64,000 nucleotides of DNA from Plasticicumulans lactativorans (GCF_004341245.1 NZ_SLWY01000005.1:124001-188000); one strand, 5' to 3'; positions 27,255 to 35,409 are shown, counted from the stretch's first letter. Notes: generated by a model not told the origin, from the sequence alone. Numbers and translations are program-made.

Positions 27255-27640
27255 GGAACGATGCGTCCCGTCGCGACACCGACCTCGCCCGGAGGCGCAA
27301 CGGTTGAGCCCGGAACGGGAACGATGCAGCTCGGAGTGAGAACGACGAAGCGCCGAGCTGCAACGATCGAGCAAATCGCTGCAACGATGAACCTATTAGG
27401 TGCTCGGATGCACCGAATAGGCTCATCGATGAACCTCAGAGCCTGGCGTGAGGAGTTCTTTGCTCGGTCGATGCACTTAATAAGTGCATCGATTTACCAA
27501 ATAGGTGCATAGATGAACCGGATAAGTGCATCGTTGCAGCGTCGAGCTTGACCGTTGCAGCTCGGAGCCTGGCGCGAGCAGTTCGGAGCTGCATCGATGA
27601 GCAAAAAAGGTGCATCGATGCACTTAATAAGTGCATCGAC
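27255..27640. repeat. Array of 18 degenerate 21-bp tandem units
   Basis: Units start every 21 bases at 27255, 27276 and so on to 27612, with a partial one at 27633. No insertion or deletion breaks the phase although the sequence varies strongly. The best-preserved units (27465, 27486, 27612) are close to GCATCGATGCACTTAATAAGT, and GTGCATCGATGCAC is a perfect palindrome. Read in phase on the plus strand a unit gives ASMHLIS/G, but TAG at 27510 and TGA at 27549 interrupt the frame, so no long protein is made now. The left units are more GC-rich and degenerate. Function unknown. Confidence 0.85.
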
Positions 27641-27719
27641 GGGCCGCACCGCTTCGCCGCCGGGCTGGGGGAGGGGGCGAGTGCCCAGCCGTGACCGCTC
27701 GGCCTTGCGGAGCGCCCGC

Positions 27720-28361
27720 TCAGCTCCCGCGTGGCGCGAGGAGCGGCAGCAGTTCGGCGAGGCCATCGATGTAATGGCTCGCGTTGCTGCCCCGGCTGAC
27801 GCCGGGCCGCAGGATCTGCACCGTGCGCAGCCCCAGGCTGTTGCCGGCCTCGATCTCGGACTCGGGGTTGTCACCGACGACGAGCACCTCTTTCCGGGGG
27901 AGGCGGTATGTGTCGATGAGTTCCAGGAAGAGACCGCGTTTCCCTTTGCGATCCGGCTCGTCGATCGCATCGATGCGGATCGCCGTGAAGAGCGCCGAAA
28001 TGCCGAGCGCGCGAATCTTGCTCTGCTGGAAGCGCCGGAAACCCGAGGTCACGAGGAAGCGCTCGGCAGGGATCGCCGCGAGGCCGGGAAGATCGGCGTA
28101 TCCCCGCATCGGCCGCGTGACTTCGAGCCCGGCAAACGCGTTCCACCCGGCCTCGAACATCGCCGGCGTGAAGCCATGCCGCCGGGCGACCCAATCGAAG
28201 GGATGAGTCCAGGCATCCACGAAAGCGCGATCGAGCGCTTCGGCGGACAAGCTGCCATCGTTCGCGGCACGGATCGCCTCGAAGGCGGGCTGATAAAGCT
28301 CCCTGCCCACCGCGTCGGCGGCACTCAGGCAGTTGTCGAGGTCGAAGATGATGGCGGGCAA
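27720..28361 (-). CDS. HAD-superfamily hydrolase
   Basis: A 213-residue haloacid dehalogenase-like phosphatase. Motif I is FDLDNCLSAAD with nucleophile Asp and acid/base Asp, a helical cap follows, motif II is LVTSGF with a downstream lysine (SKIRALG), and motif III is VVGDNPESEIEAG. These enzymes usually remove phosphate from small metabolites; the substrate cannot be read here. No ATG fits. The TTG at 28359-28361 is taken as start because GGAGG stands just upstream and the beta-strand before motif I begins with it. It stands alone, next to the 21-bp array. Confidence 0.82.
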   Translation of the reverse strand: MPAIIFDLDNCLSAADAVGRELYQPAFEAIRAANDGSLSAEALDRAFVDAWTHPFDWVARRHGFTPAMFEAGWNAFAGLEVTRPMRGYADLPGLAAIPAERFLVTSGFRRFQQSKIRALGISALFTAIRIDAIDEPDRKGKRGLFLELIDTYRLPRKEVLVVGDNPESEIEAGNSLGLRTVQILRPGVSRGSNASHYIDGLAELLPLLAPRGS

Positions 28362-28546
28362 TGGGCCTCCGGTCGCGAATCCTGACGAGGTTGTAGGAAA
28401 ATCCAACGATATGAAGAATGAGCGGAAAAACCCTCCGCTTGGATACCGCCTGATGCCTTTGCTGGGCAATCGTCTCCCATCATGAACATTTGGGGGAATG
28501 ATTTACCCGTCACAATCAGAAGCGCGGGGTTTTTTTACAGTTTCAG

Positions 28547-28600
28547 CACCCGAATTAAGTTGAGCCACGAAACGCGTTGATTTCAAGTTTATGGTTAGGC
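28547..28600 (-). repeat. attC-like element at the 3' end of the SEC-C gene
   Basis: On the minus strand the site begins GCCTAAC, matching the integron R'' box RYYYAAC, and the stop codon TAA of the SEC-C gene lies inside it. An imperfect inverted repeat follows (ATAAACTTGA against TTAAGTTGA). The other end has no good GTTRRRY box, so the site may be truncated at a cassette junction. Confidence 0.45.
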
Positions 28601-29416
28601 ATTCCAAAGTCTGAAATGTGTATATGGTTCATCGTTGACTTCGTGTAAGTTTTCATTTGAAATTTTATTCGACATGATATCTTCCAGTAACTTTGTCGCT
28701 TCCTTGTCGCATAATGAGATAAGTTTGTTGGCCAGATACTCTTTCCCGGTATCTGCGCTTGCATAGATCAATTCAATGTTTTTGGGTAAATAGAGTCCGG
28801 GATAAAACGGTTTGGATCTGTTGTTGTAGGAGGATATGTTCCCCAGATCAGAATCAACAATAATCCCAAATTTCATGTTTGCGTTGTAGGATGGATTTGC
28901 TGTTATGAGTTGAATTGCTTTCCTCCAGGCAGTGTTCTCAGTTATGCCTTGTGTGTTTCTAAACTCTAAGCAGTGGACTGGTAAAAATTCCGCGATCAAT
29001 GAATTTTTTCTATCACGACTTAGTTTGCAAAGAACTACACAAGAAACAGAAATGCTTTCATCGTTGATTGTTTTGGTGTTCGTGTCAATTGCAAAAACCC
29101 TATCAAATTTCTCTAGCGCATGGTTTGGGTTGAGGATTAGCTTGTTAGGGTCAAGCGGTGTTTTGTTTAATGTTTTTGGCCCCTTTGTTCTATCAAAGCT
29201 GACATCGTGATATGCATTGATTGGCACTAGGGGAATTCCGTCCTTTAATAACTCAATAGAGCCTGTTGGTGAAATTTTTACGCCATTTACAGTCATGGGT
29301 TCCCCCATGTCCATCGTGATAGATGACATTCTTGGTTTTTTGTTTAAACAGCATTTTTTATGCTTTTTCCCACTGCCGCATGGACATGGTTTATTTCTTT
29401 GGTTGTCTGTCGACAT
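28595..29416 (-). CDS. SEC-C motif protein of unknown function, AT-rich
   Basis: A 273-residue protein with an N-terminal zinc-binding SEC-C motif, CPCGSGKKHKKCC (Cys11, Cys13, Cys22, Cys23), followed by a Lys-rich linker and a domain that I do not recognise. The latter has the strands RVFAIDTNTKT and FGIIVDSDLGNISS, and ends with a helical segment. The Asp residues in the two strands could belong to a nuclease-like fold, but this is only a guess. Its GC content is far below its neighbours. AAAGGAAAA precedes ATG 29416. Its stop is embedded in GCCTAAC and another attC-like site lies upstream, so it looks like an integron gene cassette. Confidence 0.75.
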   Translation of the reverse strand: MSTDNQRNKPCPCGSGKKHKKCCLNKKPRMSSITMDMGEPMTVNGVKISPTGSIELLKDGIPLVPINAYHDVSFDRTKGPKTLNKTPLDPNKLILNPNHALEKFDRVFAIDTNTKTINDESISVSCVVLCKLSRDRKNSLIAEFLPVHCLEFRNTQGITENTAWRKAIQLITANPSYNANMKFGIIVDSDLGNISSYNNRSKPFYPGLYLPKNIELIYASADTGKEYLANKLISLCDKEATKLLEDIMSNKISNENLHEVNDEPYTHFRLWNA

Positions 29417-29470
29417 CTGCTTTTCCTTTATATTTATTAGCCTAACTAAAAATAGAGTAATCTATCGGTC

Positions 29471-29568
29471 GTCTAATCACGCTGACATCCACTGAGAGCT
29501 TTCCGGAAAGTAACCGCCGATCGGCTACATGGCAAGGGTGCAGCGGAAAATCAGTTCGAATGTTAGAC
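29471..29568 (-). repeat. attC-like element upstream of the SEC-C gene
   Basis: On the minus strand the ends are GTCTAAC (29568-29562) and ATTAGAC (29477-29471), one mismatch from the RYYYAAC/GTTRRRY pair of an attC. The 98-bp length is in the normal range. The internal arms pair poorly by eye. It would mark the lost cassette that preceded the SEC-C cassette. Confidence 0.4.
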
Positions 29569-29660
29569 GGAAGGATCGCGGCATTATTTTTTAACACGTA
29601 AACTTGGCTTCGCCCGCAAATTCCAACACCAACACCCCACCGATACCACACCCACCGCCG

Positions 29661-30608
29661 CTAACCGGCCGCCCCGGCCGGCGCGCCGGCACTCAACCGC
29701 TCCAGCGTCTCCCTCAGGCGTGGTGCCGCGAAGTCGAGGAAGCGGCGCATCTTGAGGGGCATCCGGCCGCGGGCGGCGTGGATGAGGTGGATCGGCGCGG
29801 GGGTGGGTTCGTAGGCGTCGAGGATGATCCGGAGCGCGCCTGCCCCGACCGCGTCGGCGACCTGGTAGTAGAGCAGGCGCGTGACCCCGACGCCGCGGAT
29901 GGCCGCCTGCGCCGCGGCGTCGGTCGTCGTCACCGACAGGCGCGGCACGATCGGGATGTCGAGGGGCGTGGTCGAGCCCCCGGGCTGGAAGCGCCAGCCC
30001 AGCGACGGCATCGGGGTTTCGACCGTGACGCAGGGCAGGCGCCGGAGGTCTTCCGGTGCCTGCGGCACGCCGTGCTCGGCCAGCAGCGCGGGACTCGCGC
30101 ACACCACGGTGCGCATGGCGCCGACGCGGGTGGCGACCAGCGTGCTGTCCGGCAGCGTGCCGATGCGCACCGCCATGTCGACGTGATCGTCGACGAGGTG
30201 GACGAGGTGGTCCGACAGCAGGAGGCGGACGTTGATGTCGGGGAAGCGCGCCAGGAAGTCGGCGATCACGGGCAGCACGTGCAGCCGCCCGAACATCAGC
30301 GGCGCGCTGATGATGAGTTCGCCCTTGGGGGCGGTGAATTCGCCCGCCGCCTCGCGCTCGGCGTTCTCGACCTGTTCGAGGATGCGCCGCGCCGCCTCCA
30401 CGTAGGCCGCGCCGGCGTCGGTCAGGCTGAGCTTGCGGGTGGTGCGGATCAGCAGCCGGGTGCCGAGCAGGGCTTCCAGTTCGGAGAGCTTGCGGCTCAG
30501 GGTCGCCACCGGGACCCGCAGCGCGCGCCCGGCGGCGGACAGGCTGCCGCGTTCCACCACCTCCACCAGCATCGTCATGGCTTCGAAACGGTCCATGAGC
30601 CTTTCCAT
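29661..30608 (-). CDS. LysR-family transcriptional regulator
   Basis: A 315-residue LysR-type regulator with the N-terminal winged helix (FEAMTMLVEVVERGSLSAAGRAL, LSRKLSELEALLGTRLL) and an effector-binding domain (LIISAPLMFGRLHVLPVIADFL, VDMAVRIGTLPDS). It is divergent from the AhpD-like gene across about 100 bases, so it probably controls the rightward cluster up to the tautomerase. MDRFEAM at 30596 is an alternative start and fits the family N-terminus slightly better. Confidence 0.9.
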   Translation of the reverse strand: MERLMDRFEAMTMLVEVVERGSLSAAGRALRVPVATLSRKLSELEALLGTRLLIRTTRKLSLTDAGAAYVEAARRILEQVENAEREAAGEFTAPKGELIISAPLMFGRLHVLPVIADFLARFPDINVRLLLSDHLVHLVDDHVDMAVRIGTLPDSTLVATRVGAMRTVVCASPALLAEHGVPQAPEDLRRLPCVTVETPMPSLGWRFQPGGSTTPLDIPIVPRLSVTTTDAAAQAAIRGVGVTRLLYYQVADAVGAGALRIILDAYEPTPAPIHLIHAARGRMPLKMRRFLDFAAPRLRETLERLSAGAPAGAAG

Positions 30609-30712
30609 TTATTGGCAAGATCATTTCCAATCTTGCTGGATTATGGCTGTTCTTGAAAAGGCGCATCCTCCTTTCAGCCGAGCCGATCCCGGTTCGCATG
30701 AAGGAGATTCCC

Positions 30713-31258
30713 ATGTCCCGCCTTGCCATCCCCTCCGTTGACGCCGCCCCCGAAGCCTCGAAGCCGACGCTGGACGCCGTCCGCCAGCAGCTCGGCGTCG
30801 TGCCGAACCTGTTCCGCCTGATCGCCAACAGCCCGGCGGCCCTCGCCGCCTTCACCGGCTTCCAGGGCGCGCTGGCGAAGACGCTGGACGTGAAGACGCG
30901 CGAGCGCATCGCGCTGGCCGTCGCCCAGGTGAACGGCTGCGACTACTGCCTGTCGGCGCACACGTACCTCGGCCTCAACCTGGCGCAGCTCGGCGCCGAG
31001 GAGATCGCGCTGAACCGCCGGGGCGCCTCGGGCGACGCCAAGGCCAACGCGGCGGTGCAGTTCGCCGCCCGCGTGGCGCGCGAGCGCGGTCATGTGAGTG
31101 ATGCCGACCTCGCCGCGGTGCGGCTGGCCGGCTTCACCGACGCGCAGATCGTGGAGATCGTCGCGCTCGTCGCCGTGAACAGCTTCACGAACTTCCTCAA
31201 CGAGGTGGCGAAGACCGAGATCGACTTCCCCGTGGTGCGCGCCAGCGAGGCCGCCTGA
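30713..31258 (+). CDS. Carboxymuconolactone decarboxylase/AhpD-family protein
   Basis: A 181-residue helical protein of the AhpD/CMD family. The redox motif CDYCLSAH (CxxC plus His) is intact near residue 83, as in alkylhydroperoxidase D and related peroxidase-like proteins. Preceding text (LGVVPNLFRLIANSPAALAAF) matches the uncharacterised peroxidase-related branch. It likely helps detoxify peroxides or reacts with a ring-derived intermediate. AAGGAGA sits six bases before ATG 30713. It heads a rightward cluster opposite a LysR gene. Confidence 0.88.
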   Translation: MSRLAIPSVDAAPEASKPTLDAVRQQLGVVPNLFRLIANSPAALAAFTGFQGALAKTLDVKTRERIALAVAQVNGCDYCLSAHTYLGLNLAQLGAEEIALNRRGASGDAKANAAVQFAARVARERGHVSDADLAAVRLAGFTDAQIVEIVALVAVNSFTNFLNEVAKTEIDFPVVRASEAA

Positions 31259-31265
31259 GTCCGGA

Positions 31266-31300
31266 CGGGCCGCGGAGCACCCCGGCCGCGGCCCTCGTTT
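31266..31300 (+). terminator. Possible weak intrinsic terminator
   Basis: GGGCCGCGG pairs with CCGCGGCCC across a 12-base loop, followed by TCGTTTT. It lies between the AhpD-like and PPOX genes and may only attenuate, because the downstream genes appear to belong to the same cluster. Confidence 0.4.
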
Positions 31301-31321
31301 TCGCAGCGCAGGAGAACCGTC

Positions 31322-31951
31322 ATGTCCCATGGCTTCCTCGACATCGCCGTGACCCCCAGCGTCCGCGCCGCGCAGGCGGCCATGGGCAGCGAAGATTTGT
31401 GGAATGGCCTGAAAGGGCGTCGCGCCTTCGACCGCTTCACCGAAGACGAGGCGGCGTTCATCGCCGGGCGCGACAGCTTCTACCTGGCGACGGTTTCGGA
31501 GACCGGCTGGCCCTACGTGCAGCATCGCGGCGGTCCGCGCGGCTTCCTGAAGATGGTGGACGCGCGGACGCTGGCGTTCGCCGATTACCGCGGCAATCGC
31601 CAGTACCTCAGCGTTGGCAATGTCTCGGCGGATGACCGGGTGTGCCTGTTCCTGATGGATTACGCGCGGCGCGCGCGGCTGAAGATCTACGCTCACGCCG
31701 AGACGGTCGCGCTCGACGCCGATCCCGAACTGACGGCGCGCGTCGTGGTTCCCGGCTACCGGGCGAAGCCCGAGCGCATCGTCCGGCTGCACCTCGAAGC
31801 CTTCGACTGGAACTGCCCCCAGCACATCACCCCACGCTTCACCGAGCAGGAGATCAACGAAGCGCTGCACCCGCTGCGCGAGCGCCTGGCCCGACTGGAA
31901 GCTGAAAACACCGAACTGCGCGCCCGGCTGGCCGCGCATGGAGACGCATGA
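31322..31951 (+). CDS. Pyridoxamine 5'-phosphate oxidase-family flavoprotein
   Basis: A 209-residue split-barrel FMN-binding protein. It contains [28 protein letters not shown], the strand pattern of the PPOX fold, plus [25 protein letters not shown]-terminal helix ([19 protein letters not shown]) looks like a short coiled coil for dimerisation. The group is large and mostly uncharacterised; members reduce or oxidise small molecules with FMN or F420. AGGAGAA precedes ATG 31322. The stop overlaps the next start by four bases (ATGA), so both are made together. Confidence 0.85.
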   Translation: MSHGFLDIAVTPSVRAAQAAMGSEDLWNGLKGRRAFDRFTEDEAAFIAGRDSFYLATVSETGWPYVQHRGGPRGFLKMVDARTLAFADYRGNRQYLSVGNVSADDRVCLFLMDYARRARLKIYAHAETVALDADPELTARVVVPGYRAKPERIVRLHLEAFDWNCPQHITPRFTEQEINEALHPLRERLARLEAENTELRARLAAHGDA

Positions 31952-32421
31952 TGGATACCCAACGCCCCCCGTTGCCCCCGTTCACGCTGGAAACCGCGGT
32001 CGAGAAGGTCCGGCTCGCCGAGGACGGCTGGAACAGCCGAAACCCCGAGCGGGTGGCGCTCGCCTACACGGTCGACAGCCATTGGCGAAACCGTGCCGAA
32101 TTCGCGCAGGGCCGCGCGGAGATCATCGCCTTCCTCACGCGCAAGTGGGCGCGCGAGCTGGATTACCGGCTCATCAAGGAGTTGTGGGCGTTTCGCGAGA
32201 ACCGCCTGGCGGTGCGCTTCGCCTACGAGTGGCACGACGACAGCGGCAACTGGTTCCGTTCCTACGGCAACGAGAACTGGGAGTTCGACGGGAACGGGCT
32301 GATGCGCCGCCGCCTCGCCAGCATCAACGATGCCCCCATCCGCGAGGCCGACCGGCGTTTCCACTGGCCCCTCGGCCGGCGCCCCGATGACCACCCCGGC
32401 CTCGGCGACCTGGGCTTCTGA
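31948..32421 (+). CDS. NTF2-like protein, DUF1348 family
   Basis: A 157-residue protein with a SnoaL/NTF2-like fold of the DUF1348 type. The diagnostic text is [45 protein letters not shown] and [22 protein letters not shown]. Function is unknown; related folds serve as isomerases, cyclases or binding proteins. It overlaps the PPOX gene by four bases and is followed 73 bases later by the alpha/beta hydrolase. Confidence 0.88.
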   Translation: MMDTQRPPLPPFTLETAVEKVRLAEDGWNSRNPERVALAYTVDSHWRNRAEFAQGRAEIIAFLTRKWARELDYRLIKELWAFRENRLAVRFAYEWHDDSGNWFRSYGNENWEFDGNGLMRRRLASINDAPIREADRRFHWPLGRRPDDHPGLGDLGF

Positions 32422-32494
32422 GCCTGCCGGACCGCCTTTTGAGATCGCCATTCCGGCCGCCGCGGGCGCCGGGCAAACGAGGGAGAGCACGCCG

Positions 32495-33349
32495 ATGAAC
32501 CCCGTCACCTACCGCACCGCCGATGTCGACGGCTTCGAGGTCTTCTACCGCGAGGCCGGCGACGCCTCGAAGCCGACGCTGCTGCTGCTGCACGGCTTCC
32601 CGACCTCCAGCCACATGTTCCGGGAGCTGATCCCGCTGCTCGCCGGGCACTGCCACCTGGTCGCCCCCGACCTGCCGGGCTTCGGCCGCTCGGCGCTCCC
32701 GCCGCGGGACCGCTTCAGCTACACCTTCGACCGCCTCGCGCAGGTGATCGGGCGCTTCACCGAGGTGATCGGCCTCGACCGTTTCGCGCTCTACGTCTTC
32801 GACTACGGCGCCCCCACCGGGCTGCGCATCGCGATGGCGAACCCCGGGCGCGTGACCGCGATCGTTTCGCAGAACGGCAATGCCTACGAGGAGGGCCTGA
32901 GCGACGGCTGGAACCCGATCCAGCGCTACTGGCGCGAGCCGACGGACGCCAACCGCCAGGCCCTGCGCGCGCTGCTGACGCCGGCGTCGATCCGCTGGCA
33001 GTACGAGCACGGCGTCGCCGATACGGCGCAGGTCTCGCCCGACGGCAGCGCGCTCGACGCCTGCTACCTGCAGCGGCCCGGAGCCGACGACATCCAGCTC
33101 GACCTGCTGCTGGACTACGCGAGCAACGTCGCGCTGTACCCCGCCTTCCAGGCGTATTTTCGTGAGCACCAACCGAAACTGCTGGCGATCTGGGGCAGGA
33201 ACGACCCCTTCTTCCTGCCGCCCGGCGCCGAAGCCTACCAGCGCGACCTGCCGAACGCCGACGTCCGCTTCCTCGACACCGGTCACTTCGCGCTGGAAAC
33301 GCACGCGGGGGAGGTGGCGGGGGCGATCATCGAATTCATGGGGCGCTAG
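32495..33349 (+). CDS. Alpha/beta hydrolase (haloalkane dehalogenase/epoxide hydrolase type)
   Basis: A 284-residue alpha/beta-hydrolase. LLLLHGFPTSSHMFRELIP gives the oxyanion-hole HGFP motif. The nucleophile elbow reads YVFDYGAPTG, so the nucleophile is Asp, not Ser, as in haloalkane dehalogenases and epoxide hydrolases. GRNDPFFLPPGAEAY supplies the acid and DTGHFALE the catalytic His. It probably hydrolyses an epoxide or halogenated compound, but fluoroacetate-dehalogenase-like activity is also possible. The last 381 bases recur as a truncated copy at 34934-35314. Confidence 0.88.
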   Translation: MNPVTYRTADVDGFEVFYREAGDASKPTLLLLHGFPTSSHMFRELIPLLAGHCHLVAPDLPGFGRSALPPRDRFSYTFDRLAQVIGRFTEVIGLDRFALYVFDYGAPTGLRIAMANPGRVTAIVSQNGNAYEEGLSDGWNPIQRYWREPTDANRQALRALLTPASIRWQYEHGVADTAQVSPDGSALDACYLQRPGADDIQLDLLLDYASNVALYPAFQAYFREHQPKLLAIWGRNDPFFLPPGAEAYQRDLPNADVRFLDTGHFALETHAGEVAGAIIEFMGR

Positions 33350-33350
33350 G

Positions 33351-33543
33351 GAACCTCTGAACAAGTCCCGCCAAACGAAGCGCCTGGCTCGACCGAAGCC
33401 GAAATTTTCACCATGCGGCACTCAGGCAGCCCGTCACGCCCCGATGTCCGAGACTTTCCTGCCCGCAGGCCCTCCTTTGGGGGCGGTGGGCGCACCTTTC
33501 CCTGGCTAGGCCAACAGGGCGCGCCTCACTTGAGGGAGGGCGG
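33351..33543. other. Scar region between the hydrolase and the broken permease
   Basis: About 190 bp without a gene. It starts with GGGAACCTCTGAACAAGTCC immediately after the hydrolase stop, which looks like the terminal inverted repeat of some insertion sequences, but I find no transposase and no matching right end. It ends shortly before the permease remnant. Confidence 0.3.
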
Positions 33544-33904
33544 TTGAATTTCCTATCCTTCCTCGTCCTTCCCACGTTCGACTTGGTGATGATCGTCGTG
33601 ATGATCGAGTCCACCGGGATGTTCCTCGCGTTGTCGGACATCACCGGCAGGAAGATCGAGCAGCGAGGACCTCGCCGCGAGCCTGCGCACCGACGGCCTG
33701 GGCACGCTGGTCGGGGGGGCTGTTCAACACCTTCCCGTACACCAGCTTCTCGCGGAACGTGGGCTTGATCAGCGTCATCCGCTGCTCGAGTCCGGCATCC
33801 TGCTCACCGCGGTGGCCGCGGCGCTGCTGAACCTGTTCTTCAACGGCGCACGCGGCGACACCAGCGGCGCCATCGAGGCGGCCAGGACCGCGGAGGCGCA
33901 TTGA
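33544..33904 (+). pseudogene. Remnant of an NCS2 nucleobase:cation symporter (uracil/xanthine permease)
   Basis: Three pieces of an NCS2 permease are visible in different frames. LVMIVVMIESTGMFLALSDITGRK comes first, then SEDLAASLRTDGLGTLVGG and LFNTFPYTSFS separated by an extra G in a run of seven, then after a deletion ESGILLTAVAAALLNLFFNGARGD to the stop. Intact family members have 430-480 residues; only about 120 remain, in broken frames. The order suggests purine or pyrimidine uptake once belonged to this cluster. Its TGA overlaps the TTG start of the aldolase gene. Confidence 0.8.
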
Positions 33905-34617
33905 ATAGTCCCCCGGGCGACGAAGCCACCGTGCGGCGCGACCTCGCTGCCGCCTACCGTCTGGCCGCGCGCCGCGGCTGGGACGACATCGTCTGGACGC
34001 ACATCTCGGCGTCGGTGCCCGGCGAGCCGGGCGCCTACTTCATCAACCGCTTCGGCCTGCGCTTCGCCGAGGTGCGGCCCGACAACCTGGTGAAGGTGGA
34101 CGTGCAGGGCCGCGTCGTCGACGGCTCGGGTGCGCCGGTCAACCCGAGCGGCTTCGCGATCCACGGCGCGGTGCACGCGGCGCGGCCCGACGCGGTGTGC
34201 GTGATGCACCTGCACACGCGCTGGGGGCAGACGCTTGCAGCCTTGCCGGAGGGCCTGCTGCCGTGCTCGCAGCCCGCGCTGCGCCTGTGGCGGCGCCTGG
34301 GCCGCCATGCCTACGAGGGCCTGGCGTTCGACGCCGCCGAACGCGCGCGCCTTGTGGCGGCACTCGGGTCGCTCGACGGCCTGATCCTCGAGAACCACGG
34401 CACGCTCACCGTCGGCCGCACGGTCGCCGAAGCCTTCGTGCTGATGCACCTGCTGGAGCGCGCCGCGCAGATCCAGATCACTGCGATGGCCACCGGGCGC
34501 GTGCACTGCGTCAGCGACGAGGTGGCCGAACGCACGCAACGGCAGTGGATCGGCGACGGCAGCGTGCCCGAAGGCACGGATGAATGGCCGGCCCTGCTAC
34601 GCTCGTTGGACGATTGA
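33901..34617 (+). CDS. Class II aldolase/adducin-family protein
   Basis: A 238-residue class II aldolase-fold protein. Metal ligands are visible in VMHLHTRWGQT (two His) and ENHGTLTVG (His), with WTHISASVPG near the N-terminus and NPSGFAIHGAVH before them. The family cleaves or decarboxylates phosphorylated or hydroxy sugars and acids with zinc. The substrate is unknown. No ATG is available near the N-terminus; TTG 33901 with GGAGG five bases upstream is the likely start, overlapping the stop of the decayed permease (TTGA). Confidence 0.85.
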   Translation: MNSPPGDEATVRRDLAAAYRLAARRGWDDIVWTHISASVPGEPGAYFINRFGLRFAEVRPDNLVKVDVQGRVVDGSGAPVNPSGFAIHGAVHAARPDAVCVMHLHTRWGQTLAALPEGLLPCSQPALRLWRRLGRHAYEGLAFDAAERARLVAALGSLDGLILENHGTLTVGRTVAEAFVLMHLLERAAQIQITAMATGRVHCVSDEVAERTQRQWIGDGSVPEGTDEWPALLRSLDD

Positions 34618-34645
34618 TTTCCCCGATGATCCTGGAGACCCGTCC

Positions 34646-34843
34646 ATGCCCACCCTCCGTGTCGAACTCTTCGAGGGCCGCACGCCCGAACAGAAGGCCG
34701 CGCTGGCCAAGGAACTGACCGACGCCTGCGTGCGCGTGCTCGGCGGCAGCCCGGGCGGCGTGGATGTCCTGTTCTACGACGTCAAGCGCCACGACTGGGC
34801 CACCGGTGGCCAGCCCTGGAGCCAGGTGCCGCCGCAGGCCTGA
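34646..34843 (+). CDS. 4-oxalocrotonate tautomerase-family protein
   Basis: A 65-residue tautomerase. The catalytic N-terminal proline follows the initiator (MPTLRVELFEGRT), and TPEQKAALAKELTDACVRVLG is the usual helix. Members interconvert keto and enol acids, often in degradation of aromatic compounds, or carry out related dehalogenase reactions. It starts 28 bases after the aldolase stop, with GGAGA upstream, and is probably the last gene of the cluster. Confidence 0.88.
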   Translation: MPTLRVELFEGRTPEQKAALAKELTDACVRVLGGSPGGVDVLFYDVKRHDWATGGQPWSQVPPQA

Positions 34844-34850
34844 GCCGGCG

Positions 34851-34941
34851 ACTGGGTGGTGTAGCTGGCGAAACGGCGCGACCACAATGTTGCGGCCGTG
34901 GCGTTGGCAGCCAAGAGTGCCCGGCGCATCTGGGCGCTGCT
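34851..34941 (+). pseudogene. IS110-family transposase C-terminal scar
   Basis: The frame reads DWVV, a stop, then LAKRRDHNVAAVALAAKSAR and RIWALL. The RR..NVA.VALA.K.AR..WALL pattern is the C-terminal signature of IS110-type DEDD transposases. At WALL it passes in frame into the hydrolase fragment through the shared bases GCGCTGCTGACGCC. Confidence 0.6.
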
Positions 34942-35314
34942 GACGCCGGCGTCGATCCGCTGGCAGTACGAGCACGGCGTCGCCGATACGACGCAGGTCT
35001 CGCCCGACGGCAGCGCGCTCGACGCCTGCTACCTGCAACGGCCCGGAGCCGACGAGATCCAGCTCGACCTGCTGCTGGACTACGCGAGCAACGTCGCGCT
35101 GTACCCCGCCTTCCAGGCGTATTTCCGCGAGCACCAACCGAAGCTGCTGGCGATCTGGGGCAAGCACGACCCCTTCTTCCTGCCGCCCGGCGCCGAAGCC
35201 TACCAGCGCGACCTGCCGAACGCCGACGTCCGCTTCCTCGACACCGGCCACTTCGCACTGGAAACACACGCCGGGGAGGTGGCGAGGGCGATTGTCGAAT
35301 TCATGGGGTGCTAG
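34934..35314 (+). pseudogene. Truncated second copy of the alpha/beta hydrolase
   Basis: The 381 bases duplicate 32969-33349 with no indel and about sixteen mismatches by eye (roughly 96% identity). The piece covers the last 126 residues, including DPFFLPPGAEAY and DTGHFALE, but lacks the HGFP oxyanion motif and the Asp nucleophile, so it cannot be catalytic. An open frame from GTG 34898 fuses it to the IS110 scar and could still be translated as 138 residues. Similarity ends just after the stop codon. Confidence 0.85.
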
Positions 35315-35339
35315 AGGAGAGGCGGGGGGCGGTGCGGTT

Positions 35340-35409
35340 AACCAACGATGAAGATCAGCCGACGCTTGGAGCGGAGCGGAAAGCTGCCGGCTGGAATACA
35401 TAGTTAGGC
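35340..35409 (-). repeat. attC-like element 3' of the DUF3644 gene
   Basis: On the minus strand it starts GCCTAAC, overlapping the TAA stop of the DUF3644 gene, and ends GTTGGTT. The outer 20 bases of each arm match as an inverted repeat at about 14 of 20 positions, ending with a clean CAGCCG/CGGCTG pairing. Length is 70 bp. The last box deviates by one base from GTTRRRY. Confidence 0.55.

Noticed and set aside
27255-27640. CRISPR array
   Set aside because: The units are directly adjacent with 21-bp period, without unique spacers, leader or cas genes.
28525-28538. Terminator formed by CGGGG and a T-run near 28530
   Set aside because: The T-run is on the wrong strand for the minus-strand SEC-C gene, and the pairing partner is only four bases.
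34898-35314. Functional second hydrolase gene
   Set aside because: It lacks the oxyanion-hole motif and nucleophile and begins inside a transposase scar.
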